Assembly (NCBI RefSeq): GCF_900167455.1
Contig: NZ_FUWJ01000001.1
Location: forward strand, 186,001 to 250,000
Direction: 5' to 3'
Length of the DNA: 64,000 bases
From: Enhydrobacter aerosaccus
GTDB taxonomy: Bacteria; Pseudomonadota; Alphaproteobacteria; Reyranellales; Reyranellaceae
The translations under genes were made by a program, and so were the position numbers. Shown piece by piece: positions 1 to 8,820 of this stretch. The notes under the pieces were generated by a model. It worked only from the letters and a program-made list of their open reading frames with translations. It made no database searches and was not told the origin of the DNA. The stretch's first letter is position 1. The number at the start of each line of letters is the position of its first letter.

Positions 1-744
1 CGAGTCACCGGTGACGGGCGCCGAGGCAAACCCCGTCCCGAGCACTCTGACCGGCCGTTTCGAACAATCGCGTGCGCGATCCATGGCCGTCATTACGAAG
101 GCGCCAGCTCCGTCGGTAATCAGGCAACAGTCCGCCGCCCGAAGCGGCTCCGCGATCATGCGTGAGGTGAGATACTGCTCGAACGTCAGGGAGTCGCGAA
201 GCTGGCCGCGGCCGTTGAGCAGGGCGTGTTGCCGGTGCGACACGGCCAAGGCGCCGAGCTGGCGCTCGGTGAGACCGTACTCGTGCATGTAGCGCCGCGC
301 CCAGAGGGCAAAATAGATCGGCTGCGCATTGAAGCCGTAAGGCTTCTCGAACGCTTGCTTTGCAGGGTAAAGGTCGTGAAATGCGTAAGGGCCTCCGGCG
401 CGAGTTCCCCAGTCGACTCCGAAGTAGCCAACGACGACTTTTGCGAGGCCCGACGCGATTGCATGCTGCGCGAGCATGGGCGCACAGGCGATTCCTGCGC
501 CGCCCAAGGAAGCGGAAGCTGCAAAACAGTTCGAAGCGCCAAGCTGACCGGCGAGGTAGTCGAAGGGCACCTGTGTCGGCATGATGACCGCGTCGGTGAC
601 CAACCCGTCGACCTCCTTCGGGCAGATGCCCGCGTCGGCGAGGGCGGCCATCACGGCATCCACCACCATCGCACGCAAAGTCCGGCCTGAGCGACGCACT
701 GGTGGCGTTTCGCCAATCCCGACGATCGCGATCTCGCAGGTCAT
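1..744 (-). CDS. SCP2/lipid-transfer-type thiolase family protein (C-terminus outside window)
   Basis: The N-terminal 248 codons of a thiolase-superfamily protein read without a stop to the window edge. It begins MTCEIAIVGIGETPP, the usual start of lipid-transfer-protein (SCP2) thiolases. In the region where a true thiolase carries its nucleophilic Cys the sequence reads SLGGAGIACAP, and by eye the Cys falls on Gly, so a classical thiolysis mechanism is doubtful and a retro-aldol or other C-C cleavage role is possible. Its ATG overlaps the stop codon of the upstream acyl-CoA synthetase (ATGA), so translation is coupled. It would act on CoA thioesters made by that ligase. The family assignment is strong; the reaction is inferred. 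Confidence 0.8.
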   Translation of the reverse strand, partial: MTCEIAIVGIGETPPVRRSGRTLRAMVVDAVMAALADAGICPKEVDGLVTDAVIMPTQVPFDYLAGQLGASNCFAASASLGGAGIACAPMLAQHAIASGLAKVVVGYFGVDWGTRAGGPYAFHDLYPAKQAFEKPYGFNAQPIYFALWARRYMHEYGLTERQLGALAVSHRQHALLNGRGQLRDSLTFEQYLTSRMIAEPLRAADCCLITDGAGAFVMTAMDRARDCSKRPVRVLGTGFASAPVTGDS

Positions 745-2285
745 GCGTGCTCCTGCGCCAGCCAGCGCTCGACCTCGTGGCGCTGTATCTTGCCCGTTGT
801 GCTGCGCGGCAGGGCATTGAAGGCGACGAAGCGGATGTCCTTCGGGCGCTTGTAGCCGGCGAGATGCCGGCGGCAGAGCTCGACAAGGTCGTCGGCGGTC
901 AGGCCTTCATCCCGCCGTGCGACGAAAGCCACAGGCACCTCGCCCCACTTCTCGTCGCGACTGCGGACCACGACAGCGTCGGCGACGCGATGGTCGGCGA
1001 GCAGGACGCGCTCGATCTCGGCCGGGTAGATGTTCTCGCCGCCCGACTTGATCAAGTATTTGGCACGGTCGACGAAATCGAGCCTACCGTCCGGTCGCCG
1101 GACGAACATATCGCCCATGTGGAACCATCCACCGCGAAAGTCCTTCGCGTTCACTTCCGGGGCGTTCCAGTAGCCGCTGAAAAGCGTTGGGCCGCGAAAC
1201 GCCAGCTCTCCAGGTGTTCCATCTGGCACGTCCCGGTCTTCCGCATCGACGAGTCGGAACTCGCATAGCGAGTTTTGGCTTTTCGACAGGTCGGTCGGCA
1301 CTTCACCGATGGGGATGCGACCACCCGACATCGGCGGGATTCCGGTTTCGGTCGAGCCGAAAGTATTGGCGTAGGAGGCCTGCAGCAGCTGTGTGATCTC
1401 CGCGATCTGCGCCCGCGGAACGAGATCGGCCATGGCGCCAATCAATTTGATTCCTTTGGGCCTGATGGTTCGCGCACGAAGCTCACGAATAACTTGGTCG
1501 ATCATGCCGGGCATCAGCACAAGCCACCATTGCCGCTCCGTCTCGACGCTGTCCAAGATCCGGGCAACGTCGAACCCGTCGACGACGACCACCTTCCCGC
1601 CGATGGTGAGCAGGCTGATCGATTGGTCCAATGACACCATATGAAACATTGGGGGCCATGCCACGAAGGCATCAGTGCGATCGAGGTCGAAGTCGAGGCA
1701 GTTCACGTGCAGCCTCGCGATCTCGGCCCGGTGGCTGATCAGGGCGCCCTTGGGCAGTCCGGTTGTTCCGCTGGTGTAGATGATGACCAGACCATCTTCT
1801 GGCTGTGCCGCGATGTCGGGTTCGTCAACGGGCTGTGCCGCCAGCCGTTTCTCGTAATCGGCCCCCAGTTCGATGATGGTATGACAGCCATGTTCAAGGG
1901 CGCTCAGCGCACCCACGAACCGCTCCGAGACCAGTGTCACCTTGGGTGTCGTCAAGCGAATGCAGTGAGCCAGCTCTTCTTCGGTAAGCCGCCAATTCAG
2001 AGCGCAGAGGATCAGCCCGAGCTTTGCCCCGGCGAAAGCCAATTCAAGGTATTCGCGACGGTTCTCGGAAAGGATTGCGACGCGATCGCCTCGTTGCAGC
2101 CCGAGGGCGGCCAGGGCATGCGCCAGGCAGTTTACGCGCGCATTGAACTCACCATAGGTGCACATGCGGCCTCGATCGACAACGGCTGGTGATTTCGGCC
2201 GCATGCGCGCTTGCGCCCGCAAGAGCTCGCCAACAGTAATTCGGGCGGCGAGGGCGGCATCTTGACCGAATGGAGCATGCGACAT
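741..2285 (-). CDS. AMP-dependent acyl-CoA synthetase (fatty-acid-CoA ligase type)
   Basis: A 514-residue member of the ANL adenylate-forming family, expected to activate a carboxylic acid to its CoA thioester via an acyl-adenylate. The P-loop-like motif YTSGTTGLPKG is intact, as are the later SGGENIYPAEIE hinge region and the C-terminal RSTTGKIQRHE, which carries the catalytic lysine. The ATG chosen (MSHAPFGQD) lies 2 bp after the P450 stop. A longer in-frame extension would run into the P450 gene and is not conserved in character. The gene sits between a P450 and a thiolase-like gene, suggesting oxidation, CoA activation and chain cleavage of one substrate. The substrate cannot be read from the sequence. 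Confidence 0.92.
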   Translation of the reverse strand: MSHAPFGQDAALAARITVGELLRAQARMRPKSPAVVDRGRMCTYGEFNARVNCLAHALAALGLQRGDRVAILSENRREYLELAFAGAKLGLILCALNWRLTEEELAHCIRLTTPKVTLVSERFVGALSALEHGCHTIIELGADYEKRLAAQPVDEPDIAAQPEDGLVIIYTSGTTGLPKGALISHRAEIARLHVNCLDFDLDRTDAFVAWPPMFHMVSLDQSISLLTIGGKVVVVDGFDVARILDSVETERQWWLVLMPGMIDQVIRELRARTIRPKGIKLIGAMADLVPRAQIAEITQLLQASYANTFGSTETGIPPMSGGRIPIGEVPTDLSKSQNSLCEFRLVDAEDRDVPDGTPGELAFRGPTLFSGYWNAPEVNAKDFRGGWFHMGDMFVRRPDGRLDFVDRAKYLIKSGGENIYPAEIERVLLADHRVADAVVVRSRDEKWGEVPVAFVARRDEGLTADDLVELCRRHLAGYKRPKDIRFVAFNALPRSTTGKIQRHEVERWLAQEHA

Positions 2286-2287
2286 GC

Positions 2288-3505
2288 TCAGTCCGCCATG
2301 ACATAGGAGATAACGAGCTGCCTCATGCTGCGCGTCACGAGTTCGTCGTGCCATTCCGGTTGAGGCGTCTCGAGCCGGATTTCCGGCAGCCTCGAAAGCA
2401 GCCGGTCGAACGCAATCCGAGCTTCGAGGCGTGCGAGCGGTGCTCCAAGGCAGAAGTGGATGCCCAAACCGAAAGCGACGTGGCGGTTGACAGGACGGTC
2501 AACCTTGAAAAGGTCGGGATCCGCGAAGACGGTCGAATCTCGAGCGGCGGAATTGAGCGCCACGAAAACACGCTGCCCTCGTCGGATATCCGCATCACCC
2601 AAACGCAGATCTTCAGTAGCAATCCGTGTCACCGTCTGGGCAGGCCCTTCGTACCGCAGCATTTCCTCCACAGCGCCCGGGATGAGGGACCGATTGCGCC
2701 GCAGCGCCTCAATCGAGGCCGGGTTTCGCAGGAGCCAATAGAGCCCGTTGGCCAACAGGCTGGCCGTTGTTTCGTGGCCAGCAAAGAGCAAGAGGATGAG
2801 CGTCGAAACCATTTCATCTTCGCTCAGCCCTTCGGGCCCGATCCCCGCTTCGAGAAGCCGCCCGGTCAAGTCGTCACGTGGATTGCGGCGGTGGTCATGG
2901 AGCGTCTCGCGAAAGAATGTGACCATGTCGTTTGCAGCCGCGCTTGCCCGGTCGTACTTGTCCGGCGTAGCGCGGGCCAAGGCGACGAAGTCCTTGAGGT
3001 TTTCGGACCACTTTCTGAGATCCTCGACCCGCTCCCTGGGAACACCGAACAGGTCCGAAATCACGCGCGCCGGCAGCGGAAAGGCGAACGCCTCGATGAA
3101 ATCCACCCGATCGCGCCCCCTGAAGCCGTCCAGCAGTTCTTCAACGCGTTGCATTATCATCGGGTGGAGACGCGCGATTTCCTGCGGCAGGAAGTACTTG
3201 GCAATGGCCTTGCGCAGCTTCTCATGGCGCGGTGGATCATTGAACACCATCCAATCCGCCAGCACAGCGGTTAGCCGCTCGATCTTGCCTCGCGTGTCTG
3301 GTCCGATATGGCTCAGAAAGGGATCCAGCTTTGCAGCCGAGAAGCGGGGGTCTTTCAACACCAGAGAGGCATCGGCGTGGCGCGTGATCACCCATCCCTT
3401 AAGGGATGGGTTCCAGTGAAGAGGTTCTTCTGCGCGCAGCCGCCGATACACGTTGTGCGGATCAGAGATGAAGTCTGGATGCGTCAGATTGGGGGCTGTT
3501 TCCAT
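2288..3505 (-). CDS. Cytochrome P450
   Basis: A soluble bacterial P450 of 405 residues, the normal length. The I-helix oxygen-activation motif AGHETT (about residues 242-247), the ExxR pair in EEMLR (about 280-284) and the heme loop FGLGIHFCLG with ligand Cys352 are all present. There is no signal peptide or membrane anchor, so it is cytoplasmic and needs a ferredoxin partner, which is not encoded in the window. It is the first gene of a minus-strand operon with an acyl-CoA synthetase and a thiolase-like gene, so it probably hydroxylates the hydrophobic substrate before CoA activation. The CYP family is not assignable by eye. Confidence 0.93.
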   Translation of the reverse strand: METAPNLTHPDFISDPHNVYRRLRAEEPLHWNPSLKGWVITRHADASLVLKDPRFSAAKLDPFLSHIGPDTRGKIERLTAVLADWMVFNDPPRHEKLRKAIAKYFLPQEIARLHPMIMQRVEELLDGFRGRDRVDFIEAFAFPLPARVISDLFGVPRERVEDLRKWSENLKDFVALARATPDKYDRASAAANDMVTFFRETLHDHRRNPRDDLTGRLLEAGIGPEGLSEDEMVSTLILLLFAGHETTASLLANGLYWLLRNPASIEALRRNRSLIPGAVEEMLRYEGPAQTVTRIATEDLRLGDADIRRGQRVFVALNSAARDSTVFADPDLFKVDRPVNRHVAFGLGIHFCLGAPLARLEARIAFDRLLSRLPEIRLETPQPEWHDELVTRSMRQLVISYVMAD

Positions 3506-3863
3506 GGGCCTTCACCGCATATGGGTCTAAATCTAATGTTCATTTGAAATGCTAGCCGAGTCAAATCAACAGCAGCCGGAGAGCCTAGCTTTTCTGTCAG
3601 CCGCCGGCGCCGCCGGTTCGTTCGGTATTCGGCAAATTTTCGAATGACAATTCGAATGATCTACCTATAGTGCAAGGTGTGTCAACGCAGACCAAGGGTT
3701 GGTTTGCGCACAAGACCAGCGACGACGCGGGTAAAGGAACGAGAGGCGACGCGATTAGAGCGAACGACCCGAGTGCCGGCACGAGTCGCTTTGCGGTAGC
3801 GATACCGGAGCGAATGAATGTCGATGAAGGCGATCGCCTAGTTCGCATCAGGGAAGGACCTTC
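3506..3863. promoter_or_regulatory. Divergent intergenic region with tandem TTCGAATGA repeats
   Basis: This 358-bp gap separates the divergent P450 operon from the nitronate monooxygenase genes and is AT-richer than its surroundings. It holds TTCGAATGA twice (3639-3647 and 3651-3659, 12-bp period), each containing a TTCGAA palindrome, and a CATTTGAAATG palindrome at 3541-3551. These are the best candidates for regulator binding, but no regulator gene lies beside them. No convincing open reading frame is present. Confidence 0.4.
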
Positions 3864-4895
3864 ATGACGCCGACGAGGGAAACGTTGGCCACACTGGCCC
3901 GGCACCGCCTACTGACACCGCTCTGCAAGCGACTCGGCTTGGAGCACCCGGTATTCCAGGCGGGCATGGGCTGGGTCGCGCGCGCAGAACTCGCCGCGGC
4001 GGTATCAGCCGCCGGTGGTCTCGGTGTGATTGGTGCCGGATCGAACATGACGGCAGACGAGCTACGTCGTGAGATCCGTGCTGTGCGGGCGCGCACGGAC
4101 AGGCCATTCGGCGTCGACATCTTGTTCGCAACCGTGCGGGCCGCCGGGGCGGAGGTCGAACACTATACGGCCTCTGTCGCTGCGATGGTGGAGGTGGTCC
4201 TTGATGAGCGAGTTCCCGTGCTCATATCAGGGCTCGGCAGCCCCGCCGCCGTAGTGCCGGAGGCGCACGCGCGCGGTATTTTCGTGATGTCGGTGGTCGG
4301 AGCGGTGCAGCATGCGGAGCGGGCCGTTGCAGATGCCGTTGATGCAGTCATTGCCTCGGGCTGTGACGGCGGCGGCCATGTCGGCCAGATCGGAACTGCG
4401 GTGCTGGTGCCAGCGGTCGTCGACGCCGTGGAGGTGCCGGTCCTGGCTGGCGGCGGCCTTGCAGACGGCCGCGGGCTTGCTGCAGCATTGGCGTTCGGCG
4501 CACAAGGGATCTGGATGGGCACGCGCTTCATCGCCACCTATGAGGCGCGGGCGCATGAAAACTACAAGAAGAGGATCGTGGCAACCAGCACCGCTGGGAC
4601 TGTCGTGACCCGGGCCCACAGCGGCAAGCCTTGCCGTCTGATTCGCAACCGTTTCACCGACTCCTGGGTTGGGCGCGAGCACGAGATCGAACCCTATCCC
4701 TTGCAGGCCGTGCACGTGGGTCACCCGGCTTCGGAGCGCGGCCGGCTGGAGGGTGATGTGGAGAACGGCGTTTTGCCCGCGGGCCAAAGCTGCGGTCTGG
4801 TCGGGTCGGTTGTGCCGGCTGCTGAGGTCGTCCAGCAAATCGTCCGAGAGGCGGAAGCCACGCTCGACCGACTGTGCCGGCGGGTCGCAACGTGA
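3864..4895 (+). CDS. Nitronate monooxygenase family protein (NPD/2-nitropropane dioxygenase-like)
   Basis: A 343-residue FMN-dependent TIM-barrel protein. It starts with the family-typical cluster of hydrophobic core and FMN site (HPVFQAGMGWVA, then SAAGGLGVIGAG). It has the segment GCDGGGHVGQIG, which holds the His used as catalytic base in this family, then VLAGGGLADG and FGAQGIWMGTRF for phosphate binding. Known members oxidise alkyl nitronates, but many relatives act as uncharacterised oxidases or enoyl reductases in catabolic clusters, so the true substrate is open. A GGAAGGA ribosome site precedes the ATG. It heads a plus-strand group with two luciferase-like monooxygenases. Confidence 0.85.
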   Translation: MTPTRETLATLARHRLLTPLCKRLGLEHPVFQAGMGWVARAELAAAVSAAGGLGVIGAGSNMTADELRREIRAVRARTDRPFGVDILFATVRAAGAEVEHYTASVAAMVEVVLDERVPVLISGLGSPAAVVPEAHARGIFVMSVVGAVQHAERAVADAVDAVIASGCDGGGHVGQIGTAVLVPAVVDAVEVPVLAGGGLADGRGLAAALAFGAQGIWMGTRFIATYEARAHENYKKRIVATSTAGTVVTRAHSGKPCRLIRNRFTDSWVGREHEIEPYPLQAVHVGHPASERGRLEGDVENGVLPAGQSCGLVGSVVPAAEVVQQIVREAEATLDRLCRRVAT

Positions 4896-4931
4896 ATGCC
4901 GACGAGCGGACCATGTGAGGGGTTGGGCGCG

Positions 4932-5975
4932 ATGCAGGTGTTTACGATGCTGCCGGTGAACGACTGGAATCAGACCGGATCGGCAGCGCGAGCGGCGGAG
5001 ACGGCTGGGTTCGACGCGCTCATGACGGTGGAGGCGAAGCATGACCCATTCTTGCCGCTCGCCGTCGCGGCGCTTGCGACCAAACGGATCGCACTTACCA
5101 CGTCTGTCGCAGTCGCCTTTCCGCGCAGCCCGGCGGTGACAGCAATGCAGGCTTGGGACCTGCATGCCAACTCGACAGGCCGCTTCGTGCTCGGGCTGGG
5201 CAGCCAGGTGAAAGGCCACAACGAACGCCGCTTCGGCGTTCCTTGGACCCCGCCGGCACCGCGCCTGCGCGACTATGTTCGAGCCCTGCGCGCGATCTGG
5301 CGCTGTTGGCAGACTGGCGAAGAGCTGCGTCACGAGGGCGAGCACTATCGGCTCACGCTTATGACCCCGGACTTTTCGCCCGAGCCGACCGGCCTGCCGA
5401 TGGTGCCGGTGACTATTGCAGCGGTTGGGCCGGCAATGTTGCGGGTGGCCGGTGAGGTCGCCGACGGTGTGCGGCTGCACCCGATCTGCTCGCGGCGCTA
5501 TCTTGAGGAAGTGTGTATGCCGCGCCTGGTGGAGGGCATGCGCCGTAGCGGCCGCAAGCGCGAGAACTTCAACGTGCATGGCGGCGGTTTCATCGCGACC
5601 GGGCCGGACGCCGCGTCGGTGGCGAAAGCCATGGACTGGGTGCGCTTCCGCATCGCATTCTACGGTTCCACGCGTACCTATATGCCCATTCTGGAGCTGC
5701 ATGGGCTCCAGGATCTCGGGATGAAGCTGCATGATCTCTCGGTCCAGGGCCGTTGGAGGGAAATGGCGGCACTTGTCTCGGACGACGTTGTGCGCATTTT
5801 TGCGGCCTGCGGCACTTACGACGAGATCGTGCCTGCCATCGAAACACGTTTCGGTGGAGCAGCGGACGCTATCGAGCTGAACTTTGCACCGGGAACGGAG
5901 CCTGGACCGATGCGCGAGCTCGTCGCCAACATCCACCGGATACCGCATGCTTTCCAGGGCTTTGCCACCACCTGA
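4932..5975 (+). CDS. LLM class flavin/F420-dependent oxidoreductase (TIGR03617-like)
   Basis: A 347-residue luciferase-like TIM-barrel protein. MQVFTMLPVNDW begins the barrel, and the LTTSVAVAFPRSP and GRFVLGLGSQVKGH segments are typical of the bacterial luciferase fold. The start was placed at this ATG because GAGGGG precedes it at good distance; the in-frame ATG 36 bp upstream overlaps the previous gene's end and adds an atypical tail. The sequence resembles the actinobacterial-type LLM group that often uses F420, but the cofactor cannot be decided here. It lies 36 bp after the nitronate monooxygenase gene and 24 bp before a second LLM gene. Confidence 0.85.
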   Translation: MQVFTMLPVNDWNQTGSAARAAETAGFDALMTVEAKHDPFLPLAVAALATKRIALTTSVAVAFPRSPAVTAMQAWDLHANSTGRFVLGLGSQVKGHNERRFGVPWTPPAPRLRDYVRALRAIWRCWQTGEELRHEGEHYRLTLMTPDFSPEPTGLPMVPVTIAAVGPAMLRVAGEVADGVRLHPICSRRYLEEVCMPRLVEGMRRSGRKRENFNVHGGGFIATGPDAASVAKAMDWVRFRIAFYGSTRTYMPILELHGLQDLGMKLHDLSVQGRWREMAALVSDDVVRIFAACGTYDEIVPAIETRFGGAADAIELNFAPGTEPGPMRELVANIHRIPHAFQGFATT

Positions 5976-5999
5976 GTTCCAGTCCTCGGGGAGACGTCC

Positions 6000-7025
6000 A
6001 TGCTACTGCCGCTCGATGCTCGCCTGAGGATTGGCGTCCAGACGATCCACCGTCGCACCGAACCTGCGACCGGCGCATGGCTACCACGCATCGACGAACT
6101 GGTCTCGCTGGTGCAACTCGTGGACCGTAGCGGCTTCGACTCGCTGTGGGTCGGCGATCACATCGCCTTCGCCATCCCCATCCTTGATCCGCTGCTACAA
6201 CTTGCTCAGGCTGCCGTCGTCAGCCGGCGGCTGCTGTTCGGGACATCGGTCTATCTACTGCCACTGCGGCACGCGGGGCCGGTGGCCAAGCAGGTTGCGA
6301 CCCTCGACCATCTGACCGAGGGGCGCCTCATCTTTGGCGTTGGTGTCGGCGGTGAGTTCCCAAGGGAATACGCTTTGGCCGGCGCGCCAACTCAGGAGCG
6401 CGGCGCGCGGCTCAGCGAAGGGATCGTGGTTCTGCGCAAGCTCTGGACTGGCGAGCCGGTCACGCATCAGGGAAGGTTCAGCGCCTTCAGCGAAGTTCAG
6501 ATGCAGCCACCCCCGCGGCAATCGAGAGGCCCGCCGATCTGGTGCGGCGGACGATCGGAAGGAGCGCTGAAGCGCAGTGGGCGCTTGGCCGATGGCTGGA
6601 TGTCGTACGTGGTAACACCGGAGATGTACCGAAGTAGCCTCGATGTGATTGCGATGGCTGCGACGGCTGCTGGGCGTAAGCTTGCCCGGTTCGGCACGGG
6701 CCATCTGTTGTTCACGCGGCTGGACGACACATACGAAAAGGCGCTCGACGCGGCGGCCCAGACACTAAGCGTCCGCTACGCCATGGATTTTCGCAAGGCG
6801 GCGCAACGCTATTGTGCCCTCGGCCCGGCGGCCAACGTTGCCGAGTGCATGCGTGCCTTCTATGCCGCCGGCGTGCGGCACATCGTGCTCGACTTGCTGG
6901 GACCGTATGAGCTGCGCCAGGCGCAGATCGAGCGCGTCGCCGCCGAGGTTCTGCCGCTGCTGACGGATTTGACAGGGACAGACAGCCCGGCCAGCCGGCC
7001 GTCCGATGAAGCCGAATTTTCCTAG
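6000..7025 (+). CDS. LLM class flavin-dependent oxidoreductase
   Basis: A 341-residue luciferase-family monooxygenase. The segments FDSLWVGDHIAF, LLFGTSVYLLPLRH, EGRLIFGVGVGGEFPREY and PPIWCGGRSEGAL follow the order of the luciferase barrel and its FMN/F420 phosphate loop. A GGGGAG ribosome site precedes the ATG. It is the third gene of the nitronate monooxygenase/LLM group, and the coupled spacing suggests a common transcript. Enzymes of this type insert oxygen into ketones, aldehydes or C-S bonds, or oxidise alcohols. The substrate here is not inferable. Confidence 0.87.
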   Translation: MLLPLDARLRIGVQTIHRRTEPATGAWLPRIDELVSLVQLVDRSGFDSLWVGDHIAFAIPILDPLLQLAQAAVVSRRLLFGTSVYLLPLRHAGPVAKQVATLDHLTEGRLIFGVGVGGEFPREYALAGAPTQERGARLSEGIVVLRKLWTGEPVTHQGRFSAFSEVQMQPPPRQSRGPPIWCGGRSEGALKRSGRLADGWMSYVVTPEMYRSSLDVIAMAATAAGRKLARFGTGHLLFTRLDDTYEKALDAAAQTLSVRYAMDFRKAAQRYCALGPAANVAECMRAFYAAGVRHIVLDLLGPYELRQAQIERVAAEVLPLLTDLTGTDSPASRPSDEAEFS

Positions 7026-7130
7026 CTCAGGTGATCCAAGGTTGGGGGCAAGCTCAGCGCCGAAGAAGAGATCCTGGAGACCAGCGGCCCCGACGCGCAC
7101 AAGGCGATATAATGATAACGGAGGGATATG

Positions 7131-8756
7131 ATGGCGATGGATCCGATCCTTTCAGAGCAGCGCAAGCAAGCGATGCGAGCCGCTGGTTTTTGGAGCGATC
7201 AGACGCTGCTTGACGCTTTTTCCAAGACGGTCAGGTATGATCCAGGGCGCATAGCGGTAGTTGGCTACGAAGGTGCGTCCAACCGACGTACGGTGCTGAC
7301 ATACAGCGAACTGGAGCAAACTGCAGATCGAATCGCAGCCAATTTGTTGCGGCTTGGTGTCAAGCCTGGCGAAGTGGTGTCGTACCAATTGCCGAATTGG
7401 TGGCAATTCGTGGTCCTTCACCTCGCGCTGCTGCGGATCGGCGCGGTCACAAATCCCGTCATGCCTATTTTCCGCGATCGCGAAATCAAATTCATGCTGA
7501 CCTTGGCCGAGACGCGCGTGCTGATCGTTCCACGGCAATTTCGCGATTTCGATCACGCCGCAATGGCGGACCGCCTCAAGGTCAAGGTGCCCACACTCGA
7601 GCACATTGTTGTTATCGGTTCCGGCGACGATCGCGACTTCGAGGCAGCGCTGAATGCGCCGGGAAAGCGGATTGAGGCAGCGACCGCTGCCTCGGCCGAT
7701 AATGTCGTGCAATTGCTTTATACGTCGGGCACAACCGGTGAGCCGAAGGGAGTCATGCACACAAGCAATACCTTGCTTAATAGCGTGCGATATTTTGAGG
7801 ATCGCGTCCACCTCACAGCCAGCGACGTCGTGCTGATGGCCTCGCCGATGGCCCATCAGACCGGTTTTCTCGTTGGCCTGCTCTTGCCGTTGTATCTTGG
7901 AGGACGGGTCGTTCTTCAGGATATCTGGAATCCAGCCAAAGCCGCAGACATCATCGAGACAGAACGTGTAACGATGACCATGGCGTCTACACCGTTCCTG
8001 GCGGATTTGACCGCGGAGGCGGAGCGGCGGCCTGGCGCAATGCGTTCACTGCGTACTTTCGTATCGGCAGGCGCTCCAATTCCTCGTGTTTTGGTGCGTC
8101 AGGCCACACAGAGTCTTGGTGCGCACATCGTCTCGGGATGGGGCATGACGGAAAACGGGCTAGTGACGACCACCAAACTCGACGATCCACCGGAAAAGGT
8201 CTTTGAGACCGACGGTTGCCCAAGCCAGGGTATGGAAGTCAGGATCGTCAACGGCGAGGGAAAGGTCCTGGCTCATGATGAAGAGGGGCGTCTACAAGCG
8301 AGAGGCCCCGGCACCTTTGTAGGCTACCTCAAGCGGCCGCAACTCTATGCCGTCGATCAAGATGGCTGGTTCGAGACAGGCGACCTCGCCCGCAAAGACA
8401 AGGACGGTTACATTCGTATCACGGGGCGCACCAAGGACATCGTCATCCGCGGCGGCGAGAACGTTCCTGTGATCGAGATTGAACAGCTGATGTATCGCCA
8501 TCCCGCCGTGCAGGAAGTTGCAATTGTTGGCGTGCCGGATGAGCGCTTGGGCGAGAGAGCCTGTGCCTGCGTGGTGCTGCGCGAGGGAGCTTCGCTCGCG
8601 TTGCCGGATCTGTCAGGCTACATGGCAGAGAACAATGTGGCGAAAAACTACTGGCCGGAACGCATTGAGGTGTTCGACGCCTTGCCTAAAACGCCCAGCG
8701 GCAAGGTGCAGAAATTCAAGCTTCGCGAGATCGTCAGCGCCGGGCGAGACTGTTGA
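7131..8756 (+). CDS. AMP-dependent CoA ligase, cyclohexanecarboxylate-CoA ligase-like
   Basis: A 541-residue ANL-family ligase. LLYTSGTTGEPKGV is the adenylate loop, GWGMTENG and GWFETGDLARKDKDGYI are the later core motifs, and KTPSGKVQKF holds the catalytic lysine. The gene order with the next three genes (dehydrogenase, BadI-like crotonase, enoyl-CoA hydratase) mirrors the alicyclic-acid pathway of Rhodopseudomonas palustris, where AliA makes cyclohexanecarboxyl-CoA; this role is inferred from context. The ATG used sits 5 bp behind GGAGGG; another ATG lies one codon upstream. A TATAAT hexamer at 7108-7113 has no good -35 partner. Base composition is visibly less GC-rich than flanking genes. 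Confidence 0.88.
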   Translation: MAMDPILSEQRKQAMRAAGFWSDQTLLDAFSKTVRYDPGRIAVVGYEGASNRRTVLTYSELEQTADRIAANLLRLGVKPGEVVSYQLPNWWQFVVLHLALLRIGAVTNPVMPIFRDREIKFMLTLAETRVLIVPRQFRDFDHAAMADRLKVKVPTLEHIVVIGSGDDRDFEAALNAPGKRIEAATAASADNVVQLLYTSGTTGEPKGVMHTSNTLLNSVRYFEDRVHLTASDVVLMASPMAHQTGFLVGLLLPLYLGGRVVLQDIWNPAKAADIIETERVTMTMASTPFLADLTAEAERRPGAMRSLRTFVSAGAPIPRVLVRQATQSLGAHIVSGWGMTENGLVTTTKLDDPPEKVFETDGCPSQGMEVRIVNGEGKVLAHDEEGRLQARGPGTFVGYLKRPQLYAVDQDGWFETGDLARKDKDGYIRITGRTKDIVIRGGENVPVIEIEQLMYRHPAVQEVAIVGVPDERLGERACACVVLREGASLALPDLSGYMAENNVAKNYWPERIEVFDALPKTPSGKVQKFKLREIVSAGRDC

Positions 8757-8820
8757 GTTTGTAGTGGTGGTGGAGCAGGAGCGGCAACCGCAATTCAATT
8801 GAAAACTGGGAGCGGCGAAT

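Noticed and set aside
226..690. Long plus-strand open frames opposite the first thiolase-like gene
   Set aside because: They are antisense shadows of a high-GC gene; the minus frame without a stop gives a clear thiolase-family protein.
7108..7113. Perfect TATAAT before the CoA ligase gene
   Set aside because: No -35 lies at 16-18 bp, and the predicted start would fall in the ribosome site, so it is not called as a promoter.
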